A stretch of DNA of 64,000 bases, taken from Cenococcum geophilum 1.58. Taxonomy: Eukaryota; Ascomycota; Dothideomycetes; Gloniales; Gloniaceae. The stretch is taken from contig KV748191.1 in the NCBI GenBank assembly GCA_001692895.1, positions 1,674,001-1,738,000 of the forward strand, read 5' to 3'. The translations under genes and the position numbers were made by a program. The notes beneath the pieces were generated by a model that saw only the letters and a program-made list of their open reading frames with translations, was not told the origin of the DNA and did not search any database. Positions within the stretch are counted from its first letter, which is position 1, and each line of letters opens with the position of its first letter. This document shows, one piece after another, positions 1 to 10,630 of the stretch.

Positions 1-252
1 ACGAACGGCTCCGTCATCACGAACGGCGGTGCGGCGACGGGCACCGGTGGGAAAGAGCTGCCTGCGCAGGCGACGTGGGACCTAATACAGTCGCATCCGC
101 TGGTGAAGCAGGGGCTGGTAGACATTGCAGATGTGTGCGAGCGGCTGCGGGGAATGGCGCGGTGTGATGGACATGGTCCGGTGTTTGAGGAGCGGGCGGT
201 ATGGAGGACCGTGGAAGAAAGTAGGAGGGGAGGTGGCGACGAGCTGATTTAG
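1..252 (+). CDS. C-terminal end of a probable bZIP (AP-1/Yap-like) transcription factor, partial
   Basis: An open frame runs from base 1 to a TAG at 250-252 and gives 83 residues; the 5' part lies outside the window. The segment TWDLIQSHPLVKQG followed by VDIADVCERLRGMARC and GPVFEE has the layout of the conserved C-terminal region of fungal AP-1/Yap or kapC-like bZIP regulators: a W..I..HP motif, then D(I/V).DVCERL, then a C.G.GPVF motif. The first ~20 residues are Gly/Thr/Asn rich, like a linker. The DNA-binding basic region and zipper would be upstream and cannot be seen, so DNA binding is inferred from the family. It ends with an acidic GGGDELI tail. I see no intron in this part. Family assignment rests on recalled motif similarity and is moderately sure; the presence of a coding 3' exon is more certain. 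Confidence 0.55.
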   Translation, partial: TNGSVITNGGAATGTGGKELPAQATWDLIQSHPLVKQGLVDIADVCERLRGMARCDGHGPVFEERAVWRTVEESRRGGGDELI

Positions 253-2247
253 CCGCTGGGCAAAATGGGAAAAGGGAAGACGGAAAATTAAGAGAAAGAT
301 TTGGTTATACCCGACAGCTCACGCTGGGATGGGCTGGTAGTGCTGGGAATTGCATTTTGGAACTGCTGACTTCATGAACTGCTTTACCGCCCTTTTTCGG
401 AATCATGCAGGGAAGGTCGGGCGTTAGAATTCGAGACTTCTCAGCTCACCGGGTTTTTGAATGAATGGCTTTGGGAATTGTCGTTAGGCCACCACTGCCC
501 AGAGAAAGCCGTTGAGGGAAAAGAGGGGTTCCTAGTCATGATTTGGCGAATCAGATTAGATGCGAAATATTGATCAAGTCAAAAAATACTACATTCACAA
601 GAGACATTATTCCCGAGGTCACCGTGGTGAGCATTCATCCGAGATAAGAGTTTAGGCATTCAGACATCTAAGCGTATGCAGAAACTGGAATGTGTCGATC
701 TGCATCAAAAGTCACACAGCAAGCAAGGAACGGAGAGCAATGATGTGGAACACACACTGAGTGGCGCATGGCTTGCCTGGGCAGGGCGTTTTTTATGATT
801 AGACGTGGTTAGATAGCGCCAATAAGAAACGCATCGTGGCTTACACCACGGCCGTGGAGCGGCAAGGGCAGTCGGGCCCGAGCTGTCTTCAATCCGTCAA
901 CGCCAAGTATTGGAGAAGGTCAAAATGCAATGTAGTTTGAGTAATTTGAGCAGTCTGATTCTTCGATAGAGTTTCGTGATGAGGCTTGCTTGATGCGATG
1001 TACCATTGACAAGGTAAATAACTAATATTGATTGACATCGAACGATAGAAGGTTTGAATGGGTGATACAATAGAAACCGGAAACTTGGCTTTGGGTTGGA
1101 TGAGATTAGAGCCACTAGGGCTTATAGCCACTAGGGTTCAAGGAAGCTTGAAGGGAGGGCTTTAAGCTTTGATCATCCAGGGTCCAAAACCCCCACCCTC
1201 TTTTATGTGGGACATCGAAATCGCATCCCTTGTTGACGAATATTGCACCATACCGCTTCAAGGGCGAAATAATGTGCTTGTTAGCTTGACCGTAACAGAC
1301 GAGGGTTTAGGTAGCTTGTCAAGAGTCATTGGAGAGTCAATGGATAATTTCGGGAGCATTATGGCCACCCAACGGCACCCATTAGCAACCACCATTGAGG
1401 TCGCGCGGAGGGCATATTTGTTGCCTGGATGTGGCAAAGATCATCGTATATCGTATTGAAACGTCCGGTCAACGAGTTTCTAAAGGCTTTACATGAGGGA
1501 GTGTAGCAAACTCGGCAGTTTCATCGTCATTGCATCCAGGAGGAAGACGATGGCTGCTAGACCGTTGCTACGCCATCTCGTGGTGGAGGGCAGAGTTTAC
1601 TGCACCTCCCGTGTCTGGATTCGGGCGCATATGCAACATTGGCCGAGGACGCTTGAGGTCGGTTGAGCAGGCCGAAGCCTTAATGCACGGGCGCAGGGCT
1701 ATCAGAAACGGGGATAGCGTCGGAGGCGACTACGACAAGTCAGCACTGCGAAATATGTATGCATAGGTTTATCTAAGCAAGGTGCCAAGCGGGTTCGGGC
1801 TGAGCGGCGGATAAGTCATCTGTCATGGCTTCAGGTAAGCGGGGTAAATCAGCGGCAGTTCTCTTCTGCAGCTAGACGGCCTGGAGCGACCTCATGCACC
1901 AGGTTGAATCTTTGCGTGTCCTATCGGAGCCTAACGATGACCTGTGATGTTAAAGTCCAATTTCCATAGTGTGACACCCTCGTGCTCGTCTTTGCCATGG
2001 TCTATTCGCCAGTAGCTCCCTGTCCAATGAGGATTACCTATGCAGCAGCCACCAAAAGTCCGCAAAAGCCCGCATATCTCCACCGGTCTCGAGAGCGGAA
2101 TCTCTCTACTGCAATCCCTCCACTCTTCTGCAATCCAACCCGTGATTTGGGTTCCTTAGATGCCGCTGCCATTCCACGTCTTGGCTTCATGCAATAGCAA
2201 ACCCAGTCATCATGACTAGACAAGTGCGCGTGTCGAATTTCCGAGGT
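253..2247. other. Intergenic region, no supported gene
   Basis: About 2 kb between the bZIP-like 3' end and the 3' end of the phosducin-like gene. Several open frames of 60-96 codons occur on both strands. None shows a recognisable domain, and none extends across plausible introns into something longer. A small direct repeat (GCCACTAGGG, twice) lies near 1111-1135. Base composition resembles the neighbouring genes, not the RIP-affected block. I see no tRNA or rRNA. A lineage-specific small gene cannot be excluded. Confidence 0.5.
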
Positions 2248-3307
2248 TCAATCCCAATCACTATCATCGTCGTCGTCGCCATTGTTCGTGCGACTCGTCT
2301 TGCCTTGCCTGATCCCGCTCGAACCCGCCTGCGCTTCATCGGTCTGTTTATTCCGTGTTTGCATTCGCGGATCGTTGTGACTGACTGCACCAATGTCCAC
2401 GAGAACTTTCTCCAAATCTGTGGAAAGATAATTTCTTAGCGATGGATCTGGGATCTGGCAAAGCATGAGACTCGGTCGCTTAAGCCTCTTCTAGAAATCC
2501 CGTGGCTGGACTTTTTCTCCGTCTTTGACTACTCACCCCTGGACTTATACACTAAACAAGTATTCGACATAGAAAAGTTTAACATACCTTTTGCCACAGT
2601 ATGGCTGCCTCGCAGTTCCCGCAATGTTACGATCTGTCGCTGGATATCTCCATTCTTGTAGACTAGGACCGTAGGCGTGTTCTTCTCAGGGTATCCTTCG
2701 ATACAGAGGTCTGCGCGTATTTGGCAGAACTTTACATCTCCGAATCGCTGAGCCAATGCTCTCCATATCTCAATCAACAATCTTGATTCGACATTTGTGC
2801 CCTGCGATGAAGTGAGGAGCACGAATACATAAGACTTGTTGGACACTTCAGTCACTTCCTTCGAGTAGTCTGGCTTTTGAAGGTGGTATACTTGGTTATA
2901 TACGGATGCCGCTGTGATTGTCGATAATTCTGCGAAGCGTTTCTTCCTAGACTCTTGTAAGACATTCTTCATATCTCTAATAACCCTGTTTGACCAAGAA
3001 ATAGACCCCACATACCGGTATTGCTCCAAGAAATCTTCATCTTCCTCATCTTCTAGCTCTGCTAGCTCGTCTAAGTCTTTGCCTTCTAACCTATCTTCGT
3101 GCGCTAATCGTCTAGCTTCCTCCAGAGCCTCTTGTATCATGGGAGTCGGAGACGGTGGCTTCTCGGGTATCACTCCATGCTTTCGAAGAATATCATTCCT
3201 GCAGTGCGGCGGGGTGGTTAGCAAATATCATTATTATCGAGAATATTCCATAATTACTACCATTCAGTGTCTGCATTTGGATCATCAACCGGAACATTGA
3301 CTGGCAT
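2248..3307 (-). CDS. plp2: Phosducin-like protein, class II (Plp2/PDCL3 type)
   Basis: Four exons on the minus strand (3307-3261, 3198-3016, 2946-2588, 2417-2248) join in frame to 252 codons plus TGA. The start MPVNVPVDDPNADTEW runs into NDILRKHG across the first intron; DPNADTEWNDILRK is the N-terminal hallmark of PDCL2/PDCL3 and yeast Plp2. Next come an acidic helix (residues ~55-75), YRKKRFAEL, and a thioredoxin-like fold (about 90-215) with VNESR-like GTNVESRLLIEIW and YPEKNTPTVLVYKNGD but no CXXC redox motif, as usual for the family. The C-terminus is acidic (DDDDDSDWD). Known role: cofactor of the CCT/TRiC chaperonin in folding actin, tubulin and cell-cycle proteins; cytosolic. All introns are GT-AG (62, 69 and 170 nt). 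It is divergent from SEC21. Class II rather than the G-beta-gamma class I is supported by the N-terminal motif. Confidence 0.92.
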
Positions 3308-3798
3308 GTCCATCTTGGGCGGTTTGTGGATTGCCCCTCCAAGTAATTTGTGGACAGGCAGGAGGACGTCTGCACAGCGAGATTTGCGGGAAAGGAAGCC
3401 GGTGTCAATAGAACGATAGAAAATTTGAATAGGTGAAAGATGTCCTGCGGAGTGTAGAAATCCTAGGTTTTATGGTGATTGTTGCCTTGGTGGAGCTGAC
3501 GACGGTGTTTTCTGAGAATGCGGCTCACCGCCAAGATTTCGTAGTGCAACTCCGGATTCGCCATACCATGATCGTCAACCCACCACAAAATATTCACCAC
3601 AACCACCTCCCTTCCGAATTTCTAGCGGTCACGCTGCCCAATTTCTTTGCTCTAGTTAGTACGATACGTACTGCCTAGAAACGCCTCTCCGCGCCCCAAG
3701 AACCTCCTCCGAATAGGCCACGTTGAAACCCCCCCGCGATTCTACTCTACCTTTAATACCCATCCTGGGCTCTCCCCGGGGCTCTTTTCGCCTCCAAC
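3308..3798. promoter_or_regulatory. Shared upstream region of the phosducin-like gene and SEC21
   Basis: These 491 bp separate two divergent start codons, so both promoters must lie here. CT-rich stretches with CCCC runs precede the SEC21 ATG at about 3720-3790, as is common upstream of fungal housekeeping genes. I see no convincing TATA box. Open frames inside it (3433-3678 plus, 3656-3856 minus) resemble no family and I treat them as chance. Confidence 0.5.
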
Positions 3799-6700
3799 AT
3801 GAGTTACAATAAGAAGGATGAGGATAGCGGGCAGATAATGTCGGTAGACAAGACATCGGTCTTTCAGGAAGCTCGAGTGTTCAATCAGGTACCGTGGATT
3901 ATTGCAGAGCAAGCTTCAATTGCTTACCCAAATTATAGAGTCCAATATCGCCTCGACGATGCCGTGTTATCTTAACAAAGCTTGCGCTACTTCTCTTCAC
4001 GGGCGAGACATTCGCTAAAAATGAATCGACAACGTTATTTTTCGGCATTTCGAAGCTATTTCAATCGAAAGACCCTAGCCTGCGCCAAATGATGTATCTA
4101 ATCATCAAAGAGCTCGCAAATTCGTCAGATGATGTGATAATGGTCACTTCAAGTATTATGAAGGATACAACTGGAAGTGATGCTATCTATAGGCCGAATG
4201 CCATCCGGGCGTTATGTCGCGTAATTGATGTATGTCCGTATGACAGCCCTAGCACTGCAGTACTAATTTTCCCATAGGCTAGCACTGTCCAAGCAATTGA
4301 GCGCCTGATCAAAACTGCAATTGTCGATAAGACACCCTCCGTATCTTCTGCTGCTTTGGTCTCCTCCTATCATCTGCTTCCCGTCGCCCGCGATGTCGTC
4401 CGGAGTGAGCATAGTCTTCTTTCTGTAGTGTGGTACACCTACTAATTCTACTAAAAGGATGGCAAAGCGAAACGCAGGAGGCCGCATCTACCTCCAAATC
4501 ATCAGGAGGGTTTAGCCTTGGCTTTGGCGGTAGCAGCCACAGCGCCCTTCAAGCTTCAACAAATTATATGACACAGTACCACGCAATCGGTTAGTAGAAT
4601 CGCGCAAGACAAATCTATTTCCAGGTCTCATTCATATGTCCAATAGGTCTCCTTTATCAAATGCGCTCGACAGATAGAATGTCGTTAGTGAAAATGGTGC
4701 AGCAGTACTCTGCTGCGGGAGTTGTCAAGTCACCGGCAGCTACAGTTATCCTCGTAAGGCTTGCTCGAAGAACCGCCTTAGTATTAATTTCTCTGACAAA
4801 TGAAGGTTCGGCTTGCCGCTAAGCTTGCAGAAGAAGATCCAGGCTTGCGGAAGCGTACGTTCACCCTCCGAGGATGGTCTTATTTCTTTATGGTTTATTT
4901 TAATTAAATTTACGCTAACAACCGTTTTGGTGTTTAGCTATGATGCAGCTTCTCGACGGATGGTTAAGGTATGATATTCGACTGATTTTATATAATTTTG
5001 TACAATACTGACATTCAATATAGGCACAAATCAGAAATGGTTTGGACATCTCCCCATTTCCATTCAAGATATATTAAGAATCACAAATCTAATGCTCAAG
5101 CAGGTGAATTTTGAAGCTGCCAAGGCCATCTGCGATATGAGGTTCGTTCCAGATTTTGCCGTTTCGGTGACTATTATGCTGAAGGCTTTCCAATTATAGG
5201 GACGTAACAGATGCCGAAGTGGTTCAATCGATTCATGTCCTACAGCTTTTGTAAGTACCTGTTCAAGAACTATTTGCTAATGACTTGCTGATAGCTGAAA
5301 ATTCCAGCTTAACCTCCGTATGTGTTTCTGTCACCTTTCTCCTTGTCCATGCAGTACCAATTGACTGTCCAACAGCCTAGAGCAGTGACCAAGTTCGCAG
5401 CATTGCGAATTCTCTCCCAATTCGCTTCATTCAAGCCTGATGCAGTTCGCTCGTGTAATCCTGACATGGAAACTTTAATCACCAACAGCAATAGATCCAT
5501 TGCTACCTTCGCCATTACCACTCTGCTAAAGACTGGAAACGAGTCAAGTGTAGACAGGCTAATGAAGGTATATTATAAATCGTCATATCGAAAGTGGTAC
5601 AAAGCTAATATGGAAATTAGCAAATTACCGGCTTCATGGCCGAAATCACTGGTAGTCTATCTTTTTCGAACCCATTTTGGAGACTAAGGCTAATTTAGTT
5701 TCTCTTATTAGACGAATTTAAGGTTACCATTGTTGAGGTAGGCAATCATTATGCATCAAAATCCTAGTTTTCGCGCTGGATCCTATTCTTTCTACCGTCT
5801 TTCTTGTTGTGGGCCGCGCGCTACTTCTATTAGCGATGCATAATCGTCTCATTCGCATTCATCTTCTTTCTACACAACTCTTTCTAACTATTTTTCTAGG
5901 CAGTAAGAACTTTAGCTTTGAAGTTCCCAGCTAAACAAGGTGGTGTGCTTTCGTTTTTGAGTGGCATTCTCCGGGATGAAGGTGGATACGACTTCAAGAA
6001 AGCAGTAGTAGAGGCTATATTTGATCTTATTCGCTTTGTGCCCGAGGCGAAAGAGGACTCACTTGCCACACTCTGCGAATTTGTGCGTTGTACCAGGTTT
6101 GTAACAGCCATGCGGCAGCCTGCAACTAACAGATCGAACAGATTGAAGACTGCGAGTTCACAAAACTGGCCGTGAGAATATTGCACCTCCTAGGCAGGGA
6201 AGGTCCCAGCACTCCTCATCCGACGAAATACATCCGCTACATTTACAACCGGGTTGTCCTTGAAAATGCTATTGTCAGAGCTGCTGCTGTCACCGCATTG
6301 GCGAAATTTGGGGTCGGGCAAAAAGATCCCGATGTCAAGAAATCTGTCCACGTCTTGCTTACTCGGTGTCTTGACGATACCGACGACGAAATAAGAGATA
6401 GAGCAGCTTTGAACTTGAGACTGATGGATCAAGATGACGACATGGCGACTCGATTTATCCGAAATGGTGAGCATGGGCGAAGACCAATTTTATCAAATTA
6501 AATCGCTGACTAGGCTAGATTCTATGTTTTCTCTTCCAGTGCTTGAGCACCAGCTTGTTATGTACGTCACAGCAGATGGACGTGATACATTCGAACGGCC
6601 ATTCGATCTTTCTAAAGTTCCCATCGTCACAAGGGAACAGGCTGACGCTGAAGACCGAACGAAGAAGCTCACTACCGCTACTCCCACTCTCAAAGCCCCG

Positions 6701-7695
6701 AGCACCGGCCCGAAACCAGCATCAAGAGGTGGAGCAGAGACTGCCGCTTCCGCTACTGCTGCTGCCCAGAAGTATGCAGCACAATTACAGGCAATCCCCG
6801 AGCTGGCTTCCTACGGCGGTGTACTCAAGTCCAGCTCTGTGGTTGAAATGACTGAGTCTGAGACGGAGTATGTTGTTAGTGCGGTCAAGCATCTTTTCGA
6901 GGATCATGTGGTACTCGAATTCCAGATCAAGAATACCCTTCCCGAGACCGTCCTCACCGACGTGTCCGTCGTATCCACCCCCGCAGACGAGGATGGTGAC
7001 GTCCAACTAGAGGAAGATTTCATTATCCCAGCACCAAAACTCATTACAAACGAACCTGGAACCGTCTACGTCTCCTTCAAGCGTCTAGAAACCGAGTCAC
7101 AGTTCGTTGCGACCACCTTCACCAATGTGCTCAAATTCACCAGCAAAGAGATCGACCCAACAACTGGTGAACCAGAAGAGGGCGATGGCTATGACGATGA
7201 GTACCAAGTCGAAGACCTGGAGCTGACCGGCGCGGATTACGTTGTCCCAGTGTATGCGGGTAGCTTCGACAATGTGTGGGAACAGGCAGGTGCAGGAGAA
7301 GAGGCGACAGAGACTCTGCAATTGAGCAACACAAAGAGCATTGCCGGTACGTCCATTCTCTCCAAACTTTCAATTAACTTGCCTCTCCGAAATAACCCAA
7401 TTTATCACTTTGGATCTTCACTTGTAAGTATATCACAGTGGCTAACTTTCCATTTTGCGCAGATGCTACGGAGCAACTCACAAAGACCCTCTCCCTGCAA
7501 CCCCTGGAAGGTACTGAGGTCGCGCTGTCCACCTCGACACACACGCTCAAGCTGTACGGCAAGACAGTCACCGGTGGCAAGGTGGCTGCGATGGTACGGA
7601 TGGCGTTCTCGGCAAAGAATGGTGTTACTATGAAGATTGAAGTTCGGGCTGAGGAGGAGGGTGTCGCGGCTTTAGTGATTGGTAGCGTGGCTTAA
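3799..7695 (+). CDS. sec21: Coatomer subunit gamma (gamma-COP, Sec21)
   Basis: Eighteen exons (3799-3888, 3939-4229, 4278-4404, 4458-4589, 4647-4753, 4806-4854, 4938-4968, 5024-5039, 5104-5141, 5200-5250, 5308-5317, 5376-5567, 5621-5651, 5712-5737, 5900-6082, 6142-6466, 6540-7346, 7463-7695) join in frame to 913 codons including TAA, giving 912 residues, normal for fungal Sec21. It starts [11 protein letters not shown]...[14 protein letters not shown] and continues through the adaptin-type HEAT/ARM solenoid (about 1-570; for example [20 protein letters not shown]). An Ala/Thr/Pro-rich linker follows (~600-650), then the gamma-appendage domain (~660-912). Known role: the F-subcomplex of the COPI coat, binding Arf1-GTP and dilysine cargo for Golgi-to-ER retrieval. 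The gene appears intact, with every intron GT-AG. Its end converges on the SPOUT methyltransferase gene 351 bp away. Exon 11 has only 10 nt. Confidence 0.97.
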
Positions 7696-8046
7696 TTTTT
7701 TTTAGTGTGCGAGCGTAATTGTGTTAGGGAGATAGAAATCAGCAAGTACTGATGAAAGCATGGGGGACTTGTCTATGCCAATGGTGCGAATAGCCTGGAT
7801 AGAGATGGCTGATTACTGGATCTGATTGAACTCATGATAGTGAAAATGGAAAATTGGAACTGATAATTTAGTTTTGGTCCGTGAGTGATGAGACGATGTT
7901 AGAAGAGTAGAAGGTTATTTATCCTTAGAAAATGGTGCCTTTGAGAGTTTGCGGGTGGTGGCTGTATTTACGGAACAATAAAATATCAACACAAACCATG
8001 CCATTGTGAACATAAGGAATTCAAACAACTTCCATGATACCGACGG
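7696..8046. other. 3' intergenic region between convergent genes
   Basis: A 351-bp gap between the SEC21 stop and the stop of the minus-strand SPOUT gene. It must hold both polyadenylation regions. AATAAA-like words occur (for example near 7976 on the plus strand). No gene is visible. Confidence 0.6.
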
Positions 8047-9492
8047 CTACTTTTGCTTCCCCAGAAGCCTAATTCCGCTGGTTTTTCCGTACAACACCCC
8101 ATCAGACCCATTCTGCACAACAAGCTCCCTCAGCCCCATCAAACCCACCCAAACCGCTTCCTCAGTCCTAATGGTTCTGCTGCCCTGCCCAGGAACCAGA
8201 TTAACCCAAGCATCAAACACTTCGTTCGCTTTATCCTTCGTGATTCCTCGAGCTTCGAATTCGGTGTCGAAAGCAACAGCCGCTTCAAGACCTGCAACCC
8301 CGCCAAATACCAGTATCAGGTGCTGGAATTTCGAGAGAGGGGCTGCAGCAGCAGGTGCGCTTGAGCCGTTGCCGTTTGCGGTTACGGGTGGAATGGCAGT
8401 AAGAGATGAGACAGCGATGCCACGCTCTGAAGTGCCGATACTGTAGTCGTAGCCGCCGTCGAACGGGCATTCGGTGAACACAGCGGAGAGCGAAGAACAG
8501 CGCCGCGTCGTGTAGCCCCAGTAGTATCCAGCCTCCTCGCGCGGAGCGGAGGGGTCGACCGCTTCAGCACCCAGGGAATCAATATCAGCCTCCGATAGCA
8601 TGGGGAAAGACGGGGGAGCGGTGGGCGTTGAGAATTTGAGCGTAACGCGGGTGGCTGGGGGAATTGGAAGGCTGAGTGGGATCGGGGATGAGAGACCGCA
8701 GTCCACGAATGTGGGAGCAGCATTTTCGTTAGCTGAGACTGATGCGTTTTTGGGGCTTTTCTTCTGCCTTTTCATCGGTGAAGAGTGGTCTCCAGAGGTA
8801 GTGTGCGGATTTACACTAGGATCAACGGTCACTCCTTCGCGATACTGGCACCATTCGTTTGGCCTGAGGTGATGGGGCATGTCCAGACTTGGCAGCATCC
8901 CCGCGCCTTTCAGATCTGGGTGCATCGGAAACAGAGTCCGCCGTAGGTGTGGCGGAGTCTCTAAGTAAGATAAAACGTGATAGAGAAATTGGTCGGGCTC
9001 AGACTGGTCTGCGTAGTTAGATTGGTCGAAGCCTGCATTTTTCGAAAGGTAGTTTTGAGAGTAGGAATGAGTTGGGCGGTGGAACGCTTTCCGGCTCTGG
9101 CCATCGTCAAATATGACAATTTCATCTACGCAAAAGACAGAGGCAGCTCGAGCAATTTGGCCTGCAAGTGCGATTTTAAGGTCATAGGTTTGGGCACTAG
9201 GTCACGAGGTCAGTTTGGAGACATTGTGAAAGCCAAGGACTGTAGGTAGGAAGTAATTTTTTGGGATTTGTAGTACTTTGCAATGACACTGCCAGGTAAG
9301 GCTATGCTCAAAGTGTATGAGCGGCCTGTTGTAGGCTGGAAGACCGCAGTTGGCTTTGATGTGTCGACCGAAGCAAGCGTAGCAGCAGCTTGGTGGAGAA
9401 CAACATTGCGTTTCCTTTTCTAGATTCATGTTAGATGAAGCCACACTATCCAGTTTAGTTATTTGGAGACATACTTTTAAGTTGGAGGACAT
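8047..9492 (-). CDS. Putative SPOUT-family RNA methyltransferase (SPOUT1/C9orf114 homologue)
   Basis: Three minus-strand exons (9492-9475, 9419-9277, 9196-8047) join in frame to 436 residues plus TAG. The first exon encodes only MSSNLK; the second begins KRKRN, a basic patch fitting nuclear import, and ends in the beta-strand YTLSIALPGSVIA. The third opens with AQTYDLKIALAGQIARA and VDEIVIFDD. Diagnostic segments are FPMHPDLKGAG and LDMPHHLR (~143-165), EWCQYREGVTVD, a low-complexity Lys/Ser insert, GYYWGYTTRR, SIGTSERG, FGGVAGLEAAV (~350) and NLVPGQGSRTIRTEEA (~390). The last two form the knotted SAM-binding core in this family (Methyltrn_RNA_3). The human homologue is reported to act on RNA and at spindles; the substrate here is inference. 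Starting at 9492 is supported because both introns (55 and 80 nt) have GT-AG borders and CTRAC-like branch sites. It is divergent from the SelK-like gene. Confidence 0.92.
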
Positions 9493-9726
9493 TATAAAGC
9501 AGTATTTATCGAAATGGAGGTTCACATGAAGTCTCTTCTATGTGAACTATGCAGCACGCTGCCGTAGCGCTCCTCCCGTGAACGACCATCCCTGTCGAAA
9601 GAGCTGCGCCGCCGACGCCGCAGACCCCGCAACAACAACCCACGGTCGAACAGATCAACTCTATACCTATTCACATCACCTCAATCCCAGGCGTGTTCGA
9701 ACTACTAGCCTCTATTACTGCCCACT
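9493..9726. promoter_or_regulatory. Shared upstream region of the SPOUT and SelK-like genes
   Basis: Only 234 bp separate the two divergent start codons. The stretch holds CACC/GCC-rich words and a CT-rich run (CCTCTATTACTGCCCACT) just before the plus-strand ATG at 9727. No clear TATA box is seen. Expression of the two genes may be linked through this short interval; that is inference. Confidence 0.5.
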
Positions 9727-10185
9727 ATGTCTGCAGAGCAAGAAAACTATGTTGCTGATGGCGAAGTTCTCCCAAGGTAACTCATTCCTCTCCCCTAACT
9801 ATACTCACACTGACAAACGCGTTGCAGCCCACCTCTTGCGGTCAGCATACGAAAGTTCTTCGAATATGTTTTCATATTCGTGATGCTATATATAACGACC
9901 CTCTTCTCGGTACGTAACACCTTATCGCAAAACCGTCAAATTCTTGGCTCTAGCTCTAACCCTCTATAGCTGGACTCATATGCAGCTGCCAGAGGATCAC
10001 CCTACAGAGTTAGCAACAGCGAGTTTCTTCCCGGCAGGCGCCCTACGCAGCCGATGCCACGGCCCGGCGGGTATCGTGCAGAAGGCACTGGGGGCCGGCC
10101 AAGAAGGATCAGGACGGTTGACGATAACACTTCTGTAAACCTGGGTTTGAAATATGGTGGTTGTTGTGGCGGTGGATGCGGATGA
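9727..10185 (+). CDS. Selenoprotein K/G-like small ER membrane protein, Cys form
   Basis: Three exons (9727-9776, 9828-9909, 9970-10185) join in frame to 115 residues plus TGA. The start MSAEQENYVADGEVLP parallels the N-terminus of animal SelK (a short lead, then (N/D)G(Q/E)VL). A single hydrophobic helix follows (FFEYVFIFVMLYITTLFSL, about 25-45), then a basic, Gly/Pro/Arg-rich tail. The C-terminus is CCGGGCG. In vertebrate SelK the Sec residue sits in a GGUG motif near the end; here the matching position is a TGC Cys codon, as expected in fungi lacking selenocysteine machinery. Known family role: a single-pass ER membrane protein linked to ER-associated degradation and protein acylation in animals; the fungal role is uncertain. 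Introns of 51 and 60 nt are GT-AG. Single-exon open frames overlapping it are shadows. Confidence 0.85.
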
Positions 10186-10427
10186 TGTGCATTTAGCATA
10201 GCGTAGCATAGCGATACATTCTGGGAAAGCTGTTTTATCGCGCATTGATTGGCTGGGAATAATTTATTCCAGGAACTTAGATGCCTCAATGTATGGTTCG
10301 TATGCTAACACTTCGTACGAAGGAGAAAACAAATCTTCCTCTAGTCTGTCATCCCAGATCCATATTTTAGGTTTTACGCCTTCTTCTAACAATCGATTCT
10401 GAAGATCTATTAATTAAAGTTACTAAT
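10186..10427. other. 3' flank of the SelK-like gene, up to the first repeat
   Basis: This stretch holds the presumed terminator region of the SelK-like gene. It includes a short GCATAGCGTAGCATAGCG repeat near 10196-10213. There is no gene. Repetitive DNA starts at about 10428. Confidence 0.5.
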
Positions 10428-10630
10428 TGTCAGGGGATCGACTGAGCAGTTGCGGATAAGTTTAATTGCTAGCTATTGACCGTGCTAAGTACATTGATGC
10501 GTGATTGATTCTAAGACGTTTGACAAAGAAACAGAATAGGTTTAGGAAAACGTGGTTAAGATATGGGGGGTGTCGTGGTACATACGTGCGTAGGTGTCAC
10601 GGGAAGAACGTAAGCACGGTGAGAACGGGT
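10428..10630 (-). repeat. LTR-like direct repeat, copy A (uninterrupted)
   Basis: It begins TGTCAGGGGATCGACT and is closely similar over ~200 bp to 11526-11703 plus 13119-13139 (copy B); most differences are transitions. A purine run on the minus strand just beyond it (about 10643-10655, GAGGGGG) could be a polypurine tract. That would make copy A the 3' LTR of a small minus-strand element whose 5' LTR is copy B. I could not find a matching target duplication, so the LTR interpretation is tentative. Copy A also serves as the empty-site reference for the hAT insertion in copy B. Confidence 0.6.

Noticed and set aside
889-1131. Minus-strand open frames of 72-80 codons in the 253-2247 intergenic region
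   Set aside because: No recognisable domain, two overlapping frames of similar length, and no extension through introns; expected by chance.
1169-1766. Plus-strand open frames of 96 and 78 codons (1169-1459, 1530-1766)
   Set aside because: No family resemblance and no splice link giving a longer product. Kept only as intergenic sequence.
6434-7633. 399-codon single-exon plus-strand frame as its own gene
   Set aside because: Its main part is exon 17 of SEC21. The last ~95 residues read into an intron and out of frame with the conserved appendage end, which splicing at 7347-7462 restores.
8006-8872. Plus-strand open frames antisense to the SPOUT gene
   Set aside because: The minus strand carries a well-conserved protein through the same bases; these are shadows.
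9202-9525. 107-codon minus-strand frame
   Set aside because: It overlaps the first exons and introns of the SPOUT gene in another frame. The spliced reading gives the conserved YTLSIALPGS strand instead.
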